Below, in pieces: positions 8,047 through 16,524 of a stretch of 20,125 nt of DNA. Source of the stretch: Candidatus Aminicenantota bacterium (lineage in GTDB: Bacteria > Acidobacteriota > Aminicenantia > JAMOAD01); NCBI GenBank assembly GCA_027070475.1, contig JALXDT010000145.1, positions 1 through 20,125 on the forward strand, read 5' to 3'. A program made the translations under genes and the position numbers. How positions within the stretch are numbered: the stretch's first letter is position 1; each line of letters begins with the position of its first letter. The notes beneath the pieces were generated by a model. That model did not search any database and had not been told where the DNA came from. It saw only the letters and a list, made by a program, of their open reading frames with translations.

Positions 8047-8949
8047 ATGGATAAGATAGAAATTAAAAATGTTTCAAAAGCTTACGGCAGTGTTAAAGCT
8101 GTGGATAATTTTTCTGTTAATATTCAAGAGGGAAAAATTCATGGCATATTGGGGCCAAATGGCGCAGGAAAGACAACCACAATAAGAATGCTACTAAACA
8201 TAATTTCCCCGGATTCCGGAGAAATTCTAATTGACGGAAAACCTTTTGAAGAAGAGATGAAAAATCGGATCGGTTATCTCCCTGAAGAGAGAGGTTTATA
8301 CAGAAAGCTTAAGGTTAAGGATACACTATGCTTTTTCGGAGAGCTGAAAGGAATGAAACCCAAAGAGGCTTTAAAAGAAGCTGAGATCTGGATTGAAAAA
8401 ATAGGATTAAAGGATTGGTTTAATAGAAAGATTGAAGAGCTTTCAAAAGGTATGCAACAAAAAATTCAGTTTGTTTCTTCAATTATTCATTCCCCTGAAA
8501 TCATAATCTTTGATGAACCCTTTTCAGGACTTGATCCTCTGAATACGGAAATCCTCCTTGACATTATGCTTGAGATGAAAAGAAAAGGTTCAACAATACT
8601 TTTCTCAACCCATATTCTTGAACATGCCGAAAAACTTGTTGATAATGTAACACTTATAAAAAACGGGAAAAATGTTTTATCAGGAACACTGGAAAGCGTC
8701 AAGAGCAAGTATTCTGCCAATCTTTTCAGAGTTGTTCTGGAGGAGGAAGATCCGAAAATTAAAGAATTCCCATACATTAAAGATATAAATGATTTCGGGA
8801 AGGAGTTTGAGATTGAGGTTGAAGATAATATTGATTCTGTTAAATTTTTAAAGGATATTGTAAGCGCAGGAATAAGGATTGAAAAATTTGAAAAGGTACA
8901 ACCATCCTTAACCAATATCTATTTGAAGGTTATGAAGGAGGAAAACTGA
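8047..8949 (+). CDS. ABC-2 type exporter, ATP-binding protein (NatA-like)
   Basis: Cytoplasmic ATPase that powers the membrane partner encoded immediately downstream. All nucleotide-binding motifs are intact: Walker A GPNGAGKTT (36-44), signature LSKGMQQK (132-139), Walker B IIIFDEP with Asp156 and Glu157, and the H-loop His189. After about residue 210 there is a C-terminal extension of the DUF4162 type commonly seen on NatA-like subunits. The 300-residue length is normal. ATG 8047 is well supported by AGAGGAGG just upstream. The stop overlaps the permease ATG by one base (TGATG), so the two are translationally coupled. NatA/NatB of Bacillus exports Na+; the substrate here is inferred only from family resemblance, and drug or peptide export is possible. 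Confidence 0.9.
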   Translation: MDKIEIKNVSKAYGSVKAVDNFSVNIQEGKIHGILGPNGAGKTTTIRMLLNIISPDSGEILIDGKPFEEEMKNRIGYLPEERGLYRKLKVKDTLCFFGELKGMKPKEALKEAEIWIEKIGLKDWFNRKIEELSKGMQQKIQFVSSIIHSPEIIIFDEPFSGLDPLNTEILLDIMLEMKRKGSTILFSTHILEHAEKLVDNVTLIKNGKNVLSGTLESVKSKYSANLFRVVLEEEDPKIKEFPYIKDINDFGKEFEIEVEDNIDSVKFLKDIVSAGIRIEKFEKVQPSLTNIYLKVMKEEN

Positions 8950-10259
8950 TGAAATTAATAACAATAATAAAAAAAGAATTTAAAGAAATTGTAGTGAAAA
9001 AAGCCTTTATAATTGGAACAATTTTAACTCCTGTCTTAATAGTGGCTATGGTTTTTCTCCCTTCATATATTATGGGAAAGGTCGCCAAAACAGATGCAAA
9101 AATTGTTGTTATTGATTATACAAATGCAGTCTTTTCTCAATTAAAAAAGGAACTTGAAAGTTCACTTTCACAGGAAAACAAAAATATAAAGACTCCGAAA
9201 ATCAATAAAGAAAAAGAGATGGTTGAGGGGCTTATAAATTTTACAATAATAAAATATAAAGGAGGAAAGAATCTTAAAAAAATAGAAAGTGAACTGAAAA
9301 AAAAGATTGAGGATAAAAAAATTTATGGATACTTAATAATTCCGAAAGATTTTTTTAAAAACAGAGCCGTTGTCTTCAAAGCAAAAAATGTTGCAAACAT
9401 AGGAGTTTTGAAATCAATCAATAATGCTCTGAGAAAAATTGCAACAAGAAAATTACTTGAAAAGGAAAATTTTCCGGAAGATAAAATAGAGGAATTAACA
9501 AAGGGTGTTAAAATAACAACAATAAAAATAGAAAAAGGCAAAGAGAAAAGGAGTAGTTTTTTAGGAGAGTATATGTTAGCTGTAATCCTCGTTGTTTTAA
9601 TTTTCATGGTGATTCTTGTTTATGGTCAGAGTGTTATGAGAGGAATAGTTGAGGAAAAGAATGTGAGAGTCACCGAGGTTTTACTTTCCTCCGTTGATTC
9701 TTTCACTCTATTTTTAGGAAAGATAATGGGGGTCGGTGCAGCCGGTCTTTTACAGGTTATTGTGTGGGCAATAATGTTTCTGGGTGGCTACATATATTTT
9801 ACATCATTCTTACCCAGTGAATTAAAAGGAGCAACTGTTTCACCGATGGCTTTTGCAAGTTTCGGAATTTTCTTTATTTTAGGTTATTTCCTCTATTCAA
9901 CACTGTTTGCAGTCGCGGGAGCTGTGTCAAATACGGATCAGGAGGCTCAACAATTTCTTCAACCGATAATGATTTTAATAATACTTCCTTATCTGATTTC
10001 ATTTTCAAGTATTCAAAATCCGGAAAATCCTATTGTTGTTCTCTTGTCCTTTTTCCCATTCTTTACTCCTATGCTCATGTTTGTGAGAGTTGCTTTTTCC
10101 TCTGTCCCTATTTTCCAATTTATCCTATCTGTTATTCTTTTAATCATGTCAATTGTATTTATGGTTTATCTTTCGGCGAAAATCTTCAGAATCGGGATTC
10201 TTTCCTACGGGAAAAGACCTACTTTAAAAGAGATTGTAAAATGGCTCAAAGTTCGTTGA
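8949..10259 (+). CDS. ABC-2 type exporter, permease (NatB-like)
   Basis: Membrane subunit of the exporter. One transmembrane helix lies near residues 18-42 (IIGTILTPVLIVAMVFLP). A long hydrophilic loop of about 160 residues (45-205), very rich in Lys and Glu and presumably outside the membrane, follows. Five or more helices then run from about 207 to 420. The segment VMRGIVEEKNVRVTEVLLSS just after the second helix is characteristic of the ABC2_membrane_3 / NatB (YhaP) family. The start is fixed by the TGATG overlap and the AAGGAGG (8936-8942) inside the end of the ATPase gene. No terminator is visible directly after the stop; the repeat-rich spacer begins there. Substrate not determined. Confidence 0.87.
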   Translation: MKLITIIKKEFKEIVVKKAFIIGTILTPVLIVAMVFLPSYIMGKVAKTDAKIVVIDYTNAVFSQLKKELESSLSQENKNIKTPKINKEKEMVEGLINFTIIKYKGGKNLKKIESELKKKIEDKKIYGYLIIPKDFFKNRAVVFKAKNVANIGVLKSINNALRKIATRKLLEKENFPEDKIEELTKGVKITTIKIEKGKEKRSSFLGEYMLAVILVVLIFMVILVYGQSVMRGIVEEKNVRVTEVLLSSVDSFTLFLGKIMGVGAAGLLQVIVWAIMFLGGYIYFTSFLPSELKGATVSPMAFASFGIFFILGYFLYSTLFAVAGAVSNTDQEAQQFLQPIMILIILPYLISFSSIQNPENPIVVLLSFFPFFTPMLMFVRVAFSSVPIFQFILSVILLIMSIVFMVYLSAKIFRIGILSYGKRPTLKEIVKWLKVR

Positions 10260-10310
10260 TTTGTCTTTGAAGCGAACAGTAGTTTTTAAAACAAATAAAT
10301 AGTGTAAGGC

Positions 10311-10440
10311 GTGGAATTTTTAGTGTTTAGTTTTTATAAATTGTAAATTGTAAATCGGATAGTAGTTCGTATGGGCAATTCATGAATTGCCCATACAGTT
10401 AATTATTTTAAAAAAAATAAATTAAACACTAACAACTCCA
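10311..10440. repeat. Nested imperfect inverted repeat around a perfect palindrome
   Basis: The left arm (10311-10336, containing TTAGTGTTTAGTTTTT) and right arm (10413-10440, containing AAATTAAACACTAACAAC) are imperfect reverse complements. They flank the perfect 28-bp palindrome at 10369-10396. Direct copies of ATTGTAA and a TAGTAGTTC (10360-10368, again at 10481-10489) add to the repetitive character. The arrangement resembles a non-autonomous miniature element or a REP-like dispersed repeat. No coding capacity is seen. The spacer 10260-10691 otherwise contains only the second inverted repeat. Confidence 0.55.
10369..10396. repeat. Perfect 28-bp palindrome
   Basis: The half-site GTATGGGCAATTCA is followed directly by its exact reverse complement, with no loop, centred between 10382 and 10383. 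In RNA it would form a 12-bp or longer stem, but no T-run follows, so it is not a standard intrinsic terminator. From memory, a very similar palindrome with GTAGGGGCAATTCA half-sites is a dispersed repeat in several unrelated genomes. I could not check this here. Confidence 0.85.
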
Positions 10441-10458
10441 ATTCACGATTAACGATTC

Positions 10459-10566
10459 ATCCCGCACTTTCTTTTCTGATTAGTAGTTCTCTGGTGAAGA
10501 TTTCTTCTCATATTATTTTTTATTCAAAACATTCTTACATTTACCGTTGGAAAGAAAGTGCGGGAT
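10459..10566. repeat. 16-bp inverted repeat with 76-bp spacer
   Basis: ATCCCGCACTTTCTTT (10459-10474) recurs as its exact reverse complement at 10551-10566. The 76-bp interior is AT-rich and non-coding. The right copy continues into GCGGGATCGTCACTACG, whose base composition is higher in G+C than the surroundings. The arms resemble terminal inverted repeats of a tiny element, but no flanking target duplication was obvious. Confidence 0.6.
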
Positions 10567-10691
10567 CGTCACTACGTTCCGACATTCAAAATCAGCTAAA
10601 GGCTCAAGGCTATGGGCTCAATGCTAATTTGACATTTCCCTTTCGCTTTGATAATTTTTTAAAAAGCTTTGGTGCTGAATGAGGTTAAATT

Positions 10692-12233
10692 ATGAATTTT
10701 AAGAATCTTCCTTTGGAACAAAAAATCGGGCAGATGTTTATGTTCGGCTTTGAAGGTAAAAAACCTTCAGCAGAATTTTTAGACTTTGCAAAAGAAAATA
10801 ATATCGGATTTTTCATAGTTTTTCATAAAAATTTCAGCTCCCTAAGACAGCTTATATCATTGACAAATGCTCTTCACTCCGTAGGAAATATTCAACCTAT
10901 GATTTTTACAGATCAGGAGGGAGGCACTGTTTGTCAATTTGATGAAGCCCTATCAACCTTTGTGTCTCCCATGGGACTTGCAGCAACCGAAAATCCTGAC
11001 TATGCTTTTGAAGCCGGGAGGGGGATAGGCGAGGATTTGAAAAAAGCCGGGATAGATGGGAATTTGGCTCCTGTGGTTGATGTGAATTTTAACCATGATA
11101 ATCCTATCATTGGCATAAGAGCTTTTTCGGATAATCCTGAGATTGTGGTAAATTTTGCAGAAAAATTTATTGAAGGTCTTCATTTTGCAGGAATTCCCTC
11201 TGTATTAAAGCACTATCCGGGTCATGGAAGAGCCTCCGAGGATTCTCATATTTCACTTCCCAAAATAGACATTGATTTGGATACATTAAAAAAAACAGAC
11301 TTAATTCCGTATTTTAAGTTGGCTAATAAAAGCGAGCTTATAATGTCCTCACATATAAATTCCCCGAATATTGAGAAAAAAAATATTCCTGCAACTTTCT
11401 CCGACAAATTCGGTAAAATTTTAAGAGAGGAGATAGGATTCAAAGGCATATATATGACAGACTGTCTTGAAATGAAAGCTGTGGAAAAAAATTTTACTGT
11501 TGAGGAAATTGTTTTGTTTTCCATAAAGGGAGGCGCGGATATTCTTGTTTCAAGCGGTTACCGAAGAGGATTTGAATTTCAGAAAGAGCTTTTTCATACT
11601 TTTGTAAACCTTGTTAAAACAGGGAAAATAAAAAGGGAGAGAGTGGAAAATTCCTTTGAAAAAATAATTAATCTAAAAGAAAAGTACGGGCTTTTATCGG
11701 AAAGGAAAATTATTAAAAAAATTCCTCTTTTCAGAGAAAATTATTTTACTGAAAAGAGTATAGCCATATCTTCCGTAAAAATTGTCAGAGACAATTTAAA
11801 AAAAATTCCGGTGCACGAGGCAAAAAGTATCGGAATTATAGAATGGGAGAAAGTCCCTTCAACGATACCCATTTCAAAAGCCTCAAAAAAATTTTATCTT
11901 CGAGAAATAGCAAGAAAAATTTTTCCCAATATAGAATTTAAGCTTTTATCTTTAAAAAGAGCTCTTCCACCTGAAATACCTGAATTTTTATATGAATATG
12001 ATGAAATAATAGTCGCTCCCTTTTCAAGAAACCGTGAAACCGAAATAATTCAGGGGAAAATGATAAATGAAATGCTAAAATTTCGAAAAGATATTATTAT
12101 CGTTTCAATCGGAAATCCCTATGATTTAAGGAATTTTCCCCAAGCGGACGAATACTTTTGCACATACGGTTTCCGACAAGTTCAAATCGAAGCTTTTTTT
12201 GACATTCTAACGGGAAAATTTGTAAAAAAGTAA
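10692..12233 (+). CDS. Glycoside hydrolase family 3 beta-N-acetylhexosaminidase (NagZ-like)
   Basis: Predicted to remove beta-linked N-acetylglucosamine, classically from peptidoglycan fragments during recycling. The GH3 barrel covers about residues 1-335. The substrate-binding and acid/base loop KHYPGHG...EDSH (Lys173 to His186) is the NagZ hallmark, with the Asp184/His186 dyad. The nucleophile is Asp257 in MTDCLEMKA, where many relatives read SDDL or TDAL. Residues about 340-513 form an additional C-terminal alpha/beta region, as in the longer two-domain NagZ enzymes of Gram-positive type, and are less conserved. No signal peptide is present, so it is cytoplasmic. The start at ATG 10692 has GAGG seven bases upstream. 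It stands just after the repeat-rich spacer and 55 bp before the antiporter gene. A beta-glucosidase activity is the main alternative. Confidence 0.87.
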   Translation: MNFKNLPLEQKIGQMFMFGFEGKKPSAEFLDFAKENNIGFFIVFHKNFSSLRQLISLTNALHSVGNIQPMIFTDQEGGTVCQFDEALSTFVSPMGLAATENPDYAFEAGRGIGEDLKKAGIDGNLAPVVDVNFNHDNPIIGIRAFSDNPEIVVNFAEKFIEGLHFAGIPSVLKHYPGHGRASEDSHISLPKIDIDLDTLKKTDLIPYFKLANKSELIMSSHINSPNIEKKNIPATFSDKFGKILREEIGFKGIYMTDCLEMKAVEKNFTVEEIVLFSIKGGADILVSSGYRRGFEFQKELFHTFVNLVKTGKIKRERVENSFEKIINLKEKYGLLSERKIIKKIPLFRENYFTEKSIAISSVKIVRDNLKKIPVHEAKSIGIIEWEKVPSTIPISKASKKFYLREIARKIFPNIEFKLLSLKRALPPEIPEFLYEYDEIIVAPFSRNRETEIIQGKMINEMLKFRKDIIIVSIGNPYDLRNFPQADEYFCTYGFRQVQIEAFFDILTGKFVKK

Positions 12234-12288
12234 TTGAGATCGGACCCTACTGAATAATTTTATTAATGGTTGATTAAACGGGAAGAAT

Positions 12289-14172
12289 ATGGTAATTTTT
12301 TTAATGCTAAAAAGGAGCATAATTTTATCTTTATTAGTTTTCATATTTTTCAGTTTTTCTCTTTTTGCATCTGAAAATAAGAGCAACATTGAATTTCCCT
12401 CTGTCATATTAAAAAATGAGAAAATAAAAATCTCCGGAATTTCCCAACAGACTAAGATCTTTATAAATAGTGTTGAAGTTAAAGATCTTAACAAATACAC
12501 TGTAAAAAAAAGCGGATATGTTTCAATTAAAGTCTTAAGGGAAGGGGAAAAACCTGTTGAGAAAAAAGTACTTGTTATTCCGGGGATAATGACTCTTTTA
12601 CCGCCTTTTATAGCGATTTTTTTAGCCTTTATTTTCAAAGATGTGATAGTATCACTTTTTTTAGGAATATTTACCGGGGCTGTCATACTCAATGATTTAA
12701 GTCTCTGGAGGGGACTTTTAAGAACCCTTGATAATTATATTATAAATGCAATTGCTGATAAGGATAGAGCATCCATAATAGTTTTTACAATGATGTTGGG
12801 AGGAATGGTCGGAATAATAAACAAAGCCGGGGGGATAAAAGGGATTGTAAACTCTCTTGCAAAAAAAATTAAATCCGGAGAAACAACCCAGCTTTATTCG
12901 TGGCTGTTAGGCATACTAATCTTTTTTGACGATTATACAAATACGCTTTTGGTGGGAAATACCATGAGGCCTTTAACAGATAAATGGAAAATTTCAAGGG
13001 AAAAATTGGCATACATTGTGGACTCCACAGCAGCTCCTGTTGCCTCCCTTGCGATTATCTCAACATGGATAGGTTTTGAGATTTCCCTTATAGGGCAATC
13101 TTTCAAGGCGTACGGGATTAACTATGATCCATATTCCATATTTTTGCAATCAATCCCATTCAGATTGTATTCAATTTTTACACTCTTTTTTGTGTTTCTG
13201 ACATTCACATTAAAAAGGGAATTCGGACCTATGCTTAAAGCGGAAAAAAGAGCAAGAACAGGGAAGCTTTTAAGAGAAGGGGCTATGCCTTTAACGGATT
13301 TTGAAACGGGAATCCTCTTACCTGAAAAAGGTGTGAAGGAGAGATGGTATAATGGGATGATTCCTATTTTAACTGTAATAGTCTTTACCTTTGCGGGACT
13401 TTTTTATTCCGGTTTTTTGAACTATAAGGGAGGGACAATAACTGTTTCTGAGGTTTTGTCAGGAAATATCTTTAAGAATTTAGGTCTATTAATCTCATCT
13501 GCCAATTCTTTTGATGTTCTTCTCTGGGGTTCATTCTTGGGAGTTCTTGTGGCTATGATTATGGCAGTAAGCCAGAAACTTCTGACTATGAAAAAAGCTC
13601 TTGAAGCATGGTTTCAGGGACTCAAATCCATGATGGTGGCAATTGTTATTTTAGTGCTTGCATGGTCTCTCGGGGTTGTTATAGTTAAAATAGGAACTGC
13701 GGATTATCTTGTCAATGCCCTGAGTACTTCTCTGAGCTATAGACTTTTACCTGTTCTTGTTTTCATAATATCAGCCCTTATCTCCTTTTCAACGGGAACT
13801 TCATGGGGAACTTTAAGTATAATGTTTCCGCTGGTTATTCCTCTTACCCATTCAATGCTTACAGGAAGTGGTGATTATAAAAAATTCATGATTTTGACAA
13901 TTTCTTCCATTTTGGCTGGCTCAGTTTTCGGTGATCATTGCTCACCAATCTCGGATACAACCATAATGAGTTCAATGGCATCCTCCTGTGATCATCTTGA
14001 CCATGTGAGAACGCAGTTTCCATACGCCTTTACAGCAGCAACAGTTACTATTTTTTTCGGAATACTTCCCCTTTCTTTTGGAGTTCCATATCTACTATCT
14101 CTCTTCACAGGTTTATTGACAATATTTCTGATAGTATTTTTTATCGGAAAAAACCCGAATAAAGTTCATTAA
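12289..14172 (+). CDS. NhaC-family Na+/H+ antiporter with N-terminal exported domain
   Basis: Secondary transporter of the NhaC (PF03553-type) family, predicted to exchange Na+ for H+, although members with organic-acid substrates exist. Family signatures: FFDDYTNTLLVGNTMRPLTDKW near 210-230, DSTAAPVASLAIISTWIG near 244-261, and GDHCSPISDTTIMSS near 548-562. About a dozen hydrophobic helices run from residue 100 to 620. Unusually, the protein begins with a cleavable-looking signal sequence (SIILSLLVFIFFSFSLFAS) followed by about 70 hydrophilic, beta-rich residues (30-97) before the first transporter helix, suggesting a small Ig-like domain outside the membrane. ATG 12289 has GGGAAG upstream; ATG 12304 (MLKRSI) is an alternative that leaves the signal sequence intact. 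Single gene, with a possible promoter gap after the hydrolase. Confidence 0.88.
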   Translation: MVIFLMLKRSIILSLLVFIFFSFSLFASENKSNIEFPSVILKNEKIKISGISQQTKIFINSVEVKDLNKYTVKKSGYVSIKVLREGEKPVEKKVLVIPGIMTLLPPFIAIFLAFIFKDVIVSLFLGIFTGAVILNDLSLWRGLLRTLDNYIINAIADKDRASIIVFTMMLGGMVGIINKAGGIKGIVNSLAKKIKSGETTQLYSWLLGILIFFDDYTNTLLVGNTMRPLTDKWKISREKLAYIVDSTAAPVASLAIISTWIGFEISLIGQSFKAYGINYDPYSIFLQSIPFRLYSIFTLFFVFLTFTLKREFGPMLKAEKRARTGKLLREGAMPLTDFETGILLPEKGVKERWYNGMIPILTVIVFTFAGLFYSGFLNYKGGTITVSEVLSGNIFKNLGLLISSANSFDVLLWGSFLGVLVAMIMAVSQKLLTMKKALEAWFQGLKSMMVAIVILVLAWSLGVVIVKIGTADYLVNALSTSLSYRLLPVLVFIISALISFSTGTSWGTLSIMFPLVIPLTHSMLTGSGDYKKFMILTISSILAGSVFGDHCSPISDTTIMSSMASSCDHLDHVRTQFPYAFTAATVTIFFGILPLSFGVPYLLSLFTGLLTIFLIVFFIGKNPNKVH

Positions 14173-14185
14173 AATTTTCTTTTTA

Positions 14186-14214
14186 TTGACTAATCAAATA
14201 TTTTATGTAAGAAT
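14186..14214 (+). promoter_or_regulatory. Candidate promoter of the galactose operon
   Basis: TTGACT (14186-14191) is followed after 17 bp by AAGAAT (14209-14214). It sits in the 71-bp gap between the antiporter stop and the mutarotase start, the only sizeable gap before a run of closely spaced genes. The -35 box matches five of six consensus bases, the -10 box four of six. No operator-like dyad was found. Confidence 0.4.
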
Positions 14215-14227
14215 TTTTTTGAAAATT

Positions 14228-14235
14228 AAAGGAGG
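14228..14235 (+). promoter_or_regulatory. Ribosome binding site supporting a TTG start
   Basis: AAAGGAGG lies eight bases before TTG 14244. It is near-consensus, and there is no nearby in-frame ATG that would preserve the signal peptide, so TTG is the start of the mutarotase gene. Confidence 0.8.
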
Positions 14236-14243
14236 ATAAAGCC

Positions 14244-15365
14244 TTGAATTCTAAAAATTTATTTTTCTTGTTTTTTCTAATTTTATCAGTTGGGTTTATT
14301 TTCGGAGGAGGAAAAGAGCAAATGAAAGTCAGAAAAGATGTTTTCGGGAAATTAAGAGATGGGAAAACTGTTCATGTCTTTTATCTGAAAAACAGTAAAG
14401 GTATGGAAGTTGATATTATAGAATATGGGGGGATTGTTACAAAACTGATTGTTCCTGATAAAAAAGGGAAATTCGGTGATATTGTCTTGGGTTTTGACAA
14501 ACTTGAAGACTATGTGAAAAAGTCTCCGTATTTTGGAGCTATTGTCGGAAGATATGCCAATAGAATCAATAGAGGAATTTTTTTTATTGACGGGAAAAAG
14601 TATCAGCTTTCAATAAATGATGGAAGAAACCATCTTCACGGTGGTAAAAAAGGTTTTGACAAGGTTTTGTGGAAGGGGAAAAGTTTTTCAAAAGATAATG
14701 GTGTTGGGGTTGAGCTTTCTTATTTAAGCAAAGATGGAGAAGAAGGCTATCCGGGCAATCTTAATGTGAAAGTAATTTATTTTCTTGATAATGAGAACAA
14801 ACTAACAATTACATATAGAGCCACAACTGATAAACCAACTCCTGTAAACTTGAGTAATCATAGTTATTTTAATTTAAAAGGAGCTGGAAACGGAGATATA
14901 TTAGGGCATTTTTTAACAATCAATGCTGACAAATATACTGAAGTAAACAGTGAACTTATCCCCACAGGTAAATTGTTGGCTGTGGCAGGTACTCCGTTTG
15001 ATTTCAGAACTCCTCATAAGATAGGAGAAAGAATTGATAAGGTTAAGGGAGGTTATGACCATAATTTTGTCTTAAACAAAAAGAAGGAGAATGAGTTAAG
15101 CTTTGCGGTTAAACTTGAAGATCCTGAATCAGGAAGGATTATGGAAATATATACAACTCAACCGGGTATACAGTTTTATTCAGGGAATTTTTTAGATGGT
15201 ACGATTGTCGGTAAGTATGGGAAAAGATATTATAAGCACTATGCTCTATGTCTTGAACCTCAGCACTTTCCCGATTCCCCGAACCATAAAAATTTTCCCG
15301 ATGCAATTTTAAGACCGGGAAAAGAGTATTTTCAAAAAACGGTGTATATATTTAAGGTAAAATGA
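14244..15365 (+). CDS. galM: Aldose 1-epimerase (galactose mutarotase), exported
   Basis: Interconverts the alpha and beta anomers of galactose and related aldoses. The catalytic set is visible: His130 in NHLHGG, His206 in NLSNHSYFNL and Glu338 in LCLEPQHFPDSPNH, corresponding with a constant offset to His96/His170/Glu304 of the Lactococcus lactis enzyme. TPFDFRT and PGIQFYSGNF are further family motifs. The first 20-odd residues (KNLFFLFFLILSVGFIFGGG) form a signal sequence, so the enzyme should act outside the cytoplasm, whereas many GalM proteins are cytoplasmic. Start is TTG with a strong ribosome binding site. The stop overlaps the galactokinase ATG by four bases (ATGA). It heads a sugar-uptake operon, consistent with preparing the anomer taken by the symporter or by GalK. 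Confidence 0.93.
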   Translation: MNSKNLFFLFFLILSVGFIFGGGKEQMKVRKDVFGKLRDGKTVHVFYLKNSKGMEVDIIEYGGIVTKLIVPDKKGKFGDIVLGFDKLEDYVKKSPYFGAIVGRYANRINRGIFFIDGKKYQLSINDGRNHLHGGKKGFDKVLWKGKSFSKDNGVGVELSYLSKDGEEGYPGNLNVKVIYFLDNENKLTITYRATTDKPTPVNLSNHSYFNLKGAGNGDILGHFLTINADKYTEVNSELIPTGKLLAVAGTPFDFRTPHKIGERIDKVKGGYDHNFVLNKKKENELSFAVKLEDPESGRIMEIYTTQPGIQFYSGNFLDGTIVGKYGKRYYKHYALCLEPQHFPDSPNHKNFPDAILRPGKEYFQKTVYIFKVK

Positions 15366-16513
15366 AGGACTTAGAAAAAAAGTTTAAAGATGTTTTTTCA
15401 AGAGAGCCTAATATAGAGTTAAGGTCGCCCGGGAGGGTAAATCTTATAGGAGAGCATACAGATTATAATGATGGTTTTGTTTTTCCTGCTGCTATTAATC
15501 TTGAAATAAGAGGGCTTGCAGCTGTTAGAGATGATTCCAGAGTTAATGTGTACTCCATGGATTTTAATGAGTTTAAAAGTTTTGATATTAATAATGATTT
15601 AAAAAAAGAGGGAAGCTGGATAGATTATATAAAGGGAGTTGTTGTAGAATTGAAAAAAACAGGTAAAATCACAAAAGGGGCGGATATAATTTACAATAGC
15701 AATCTTCCTGTGGGAAGTGGTCTTTCCTCTTCAGCTGCTTTTGAAGTGATAAATGCGATTCTGTTTAGTAAGATAAATGATATTGATCTATCTTTAAGAG
15801 AAATTGCTCTTCTTTCTCAAAGGGCAGAAAACAAATTTGTGGGTGTTAACTGTGGTATTATGGATCAATTTTCAATAGCTCTTGGCAAAAAAGATTCAGC
15901 TCTCTTTTTAGATACTAAAACGCTCAATTATGAAATTGTTCCATTGAATATGGAAGGATATAAGATTATAATTTCCAATACCAATAAGCCAAGGGAACTC
16001 TCCTCATCAGCATACAATGAGAGAAGGGAGCAATGCGAGACGGCGGTAAGTATATTGAAGAAAAATAATTATGATATTTCCTCTTTGAGAGATTTGAATT
16101 CTTCCCAGTTGAAAGAGATTTCCTCCATCTTACCTGAAATTAATTTTAAAAGGGTAAAGCATGTTGTTGAAGAAAATGAAAGGGTCTTGAAATCTGTGGA
16201 ATATTTAAAATCAGGGGCTCTTAAAAGTTTTGGCAAGCTTTTAAACGAATCCCATAAATCATTAAGAGATTATTATGAAGTCAGTTGCAGTGAATTGGAT
16301 ATTTTAGTGGAGGAGGCAATGAAAATAGAGGGAACTTTGGGAAGTAGAATGACAGGAGCTGGTTTTGGGGGGTGCACTATAAGCATAGTAAAGGAAGATA
16401 TGATTGAAGATTTTGTTGAAAATGTTGGAAAAAACTATTTAAAAAGAACAGGTTTAAAAGCTGATTTTTATATTTCCGAAGCAGTGAACGGTGCTGAGAT
16501 ATTTTTTAAATAA
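15362..16513 (+). CDS. galK: Galactokinase
   Basis: GHMP-family kinase that phosphorylates alpha-D-galactose to galactose 1-phosphate with ATP in the cytoplasm, the first committed Leloir step. Visible motifs: the galactokinase signature GRVNLIGEHTDY (24-35), the ATP-binding LPVGSGLSSSAA (about 115-126), the catalytic Asp168 in CGIMDQF, and the third GHMP motif GSRMTGAGFGGC (about 326-337). At 383 residues it has the usual length. ATG overlaps the mutarotase stop (ATGA) and has little ribosome binding site of its own, so its translation is probably coupled. The symporter gene follows after 11 bp. GalT and GalE are not in the window and must lie elsewhere if the pathway is complete. Confidence 0.95.
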   Translation: MKDLEKKFKDVFSREPNIELRSPGRVNLIGEHTDYNDGFVFPAAINLEIRGLAAVRDDSRVNVYSMDFNEFKSFDINNDLKKEGSWIDYIKGVVVELKKTGKITKGADIIYNSNLPVGSGLSSSAAFEVINAILFSKINDIDLSLREIALLSQRAENKFVGVNCGIMDQFSIALGKKDSALFLDTKTLNYEIVPLNMEGYKIIISNTNKPRELSSSAYNERREQCETAVSILKKNNYDISSLRDLNSSQLKEISSILPEINFKRVKHVVEENERVLKSVEYLKSGALKSFGKLLNESHKSLRDYYEVSCSELDILVEEAMKIEGTLGSRMTGAGFGGCTISIVKEDMIEDFVENVGKNYLKRTGLKADFYISEAVNGAEIFFK

Positions 16514-16524
16514 AGGAGGTATGA

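Noticed and set aside
8487..8915. 142-codon minus-strand open frame inside the exporter ATPase gene
   Set aside because: Antisense to intact Walker B and C-terminal ATPase sequence; Ser/Phe/Ile-rich composition typical of a shadow frame.
10494..10682. 62-codon plus-strand open frame with a GTG start
   Set aside because: It lies across the arm of the 16-bp inverted repeat, has no ribosome binding site, and its translation has no protein-like pattern; more likely chance in repeat DNA.
12207..12692. 161-codon minus-strand open frame opposite the antiporter start
   Set aside because: It is antisense to the well-supported signal peptide and first helices of the antiporter and to the hydrolase end; hydrophobic plus-strand codons often leave the opposite strand open.
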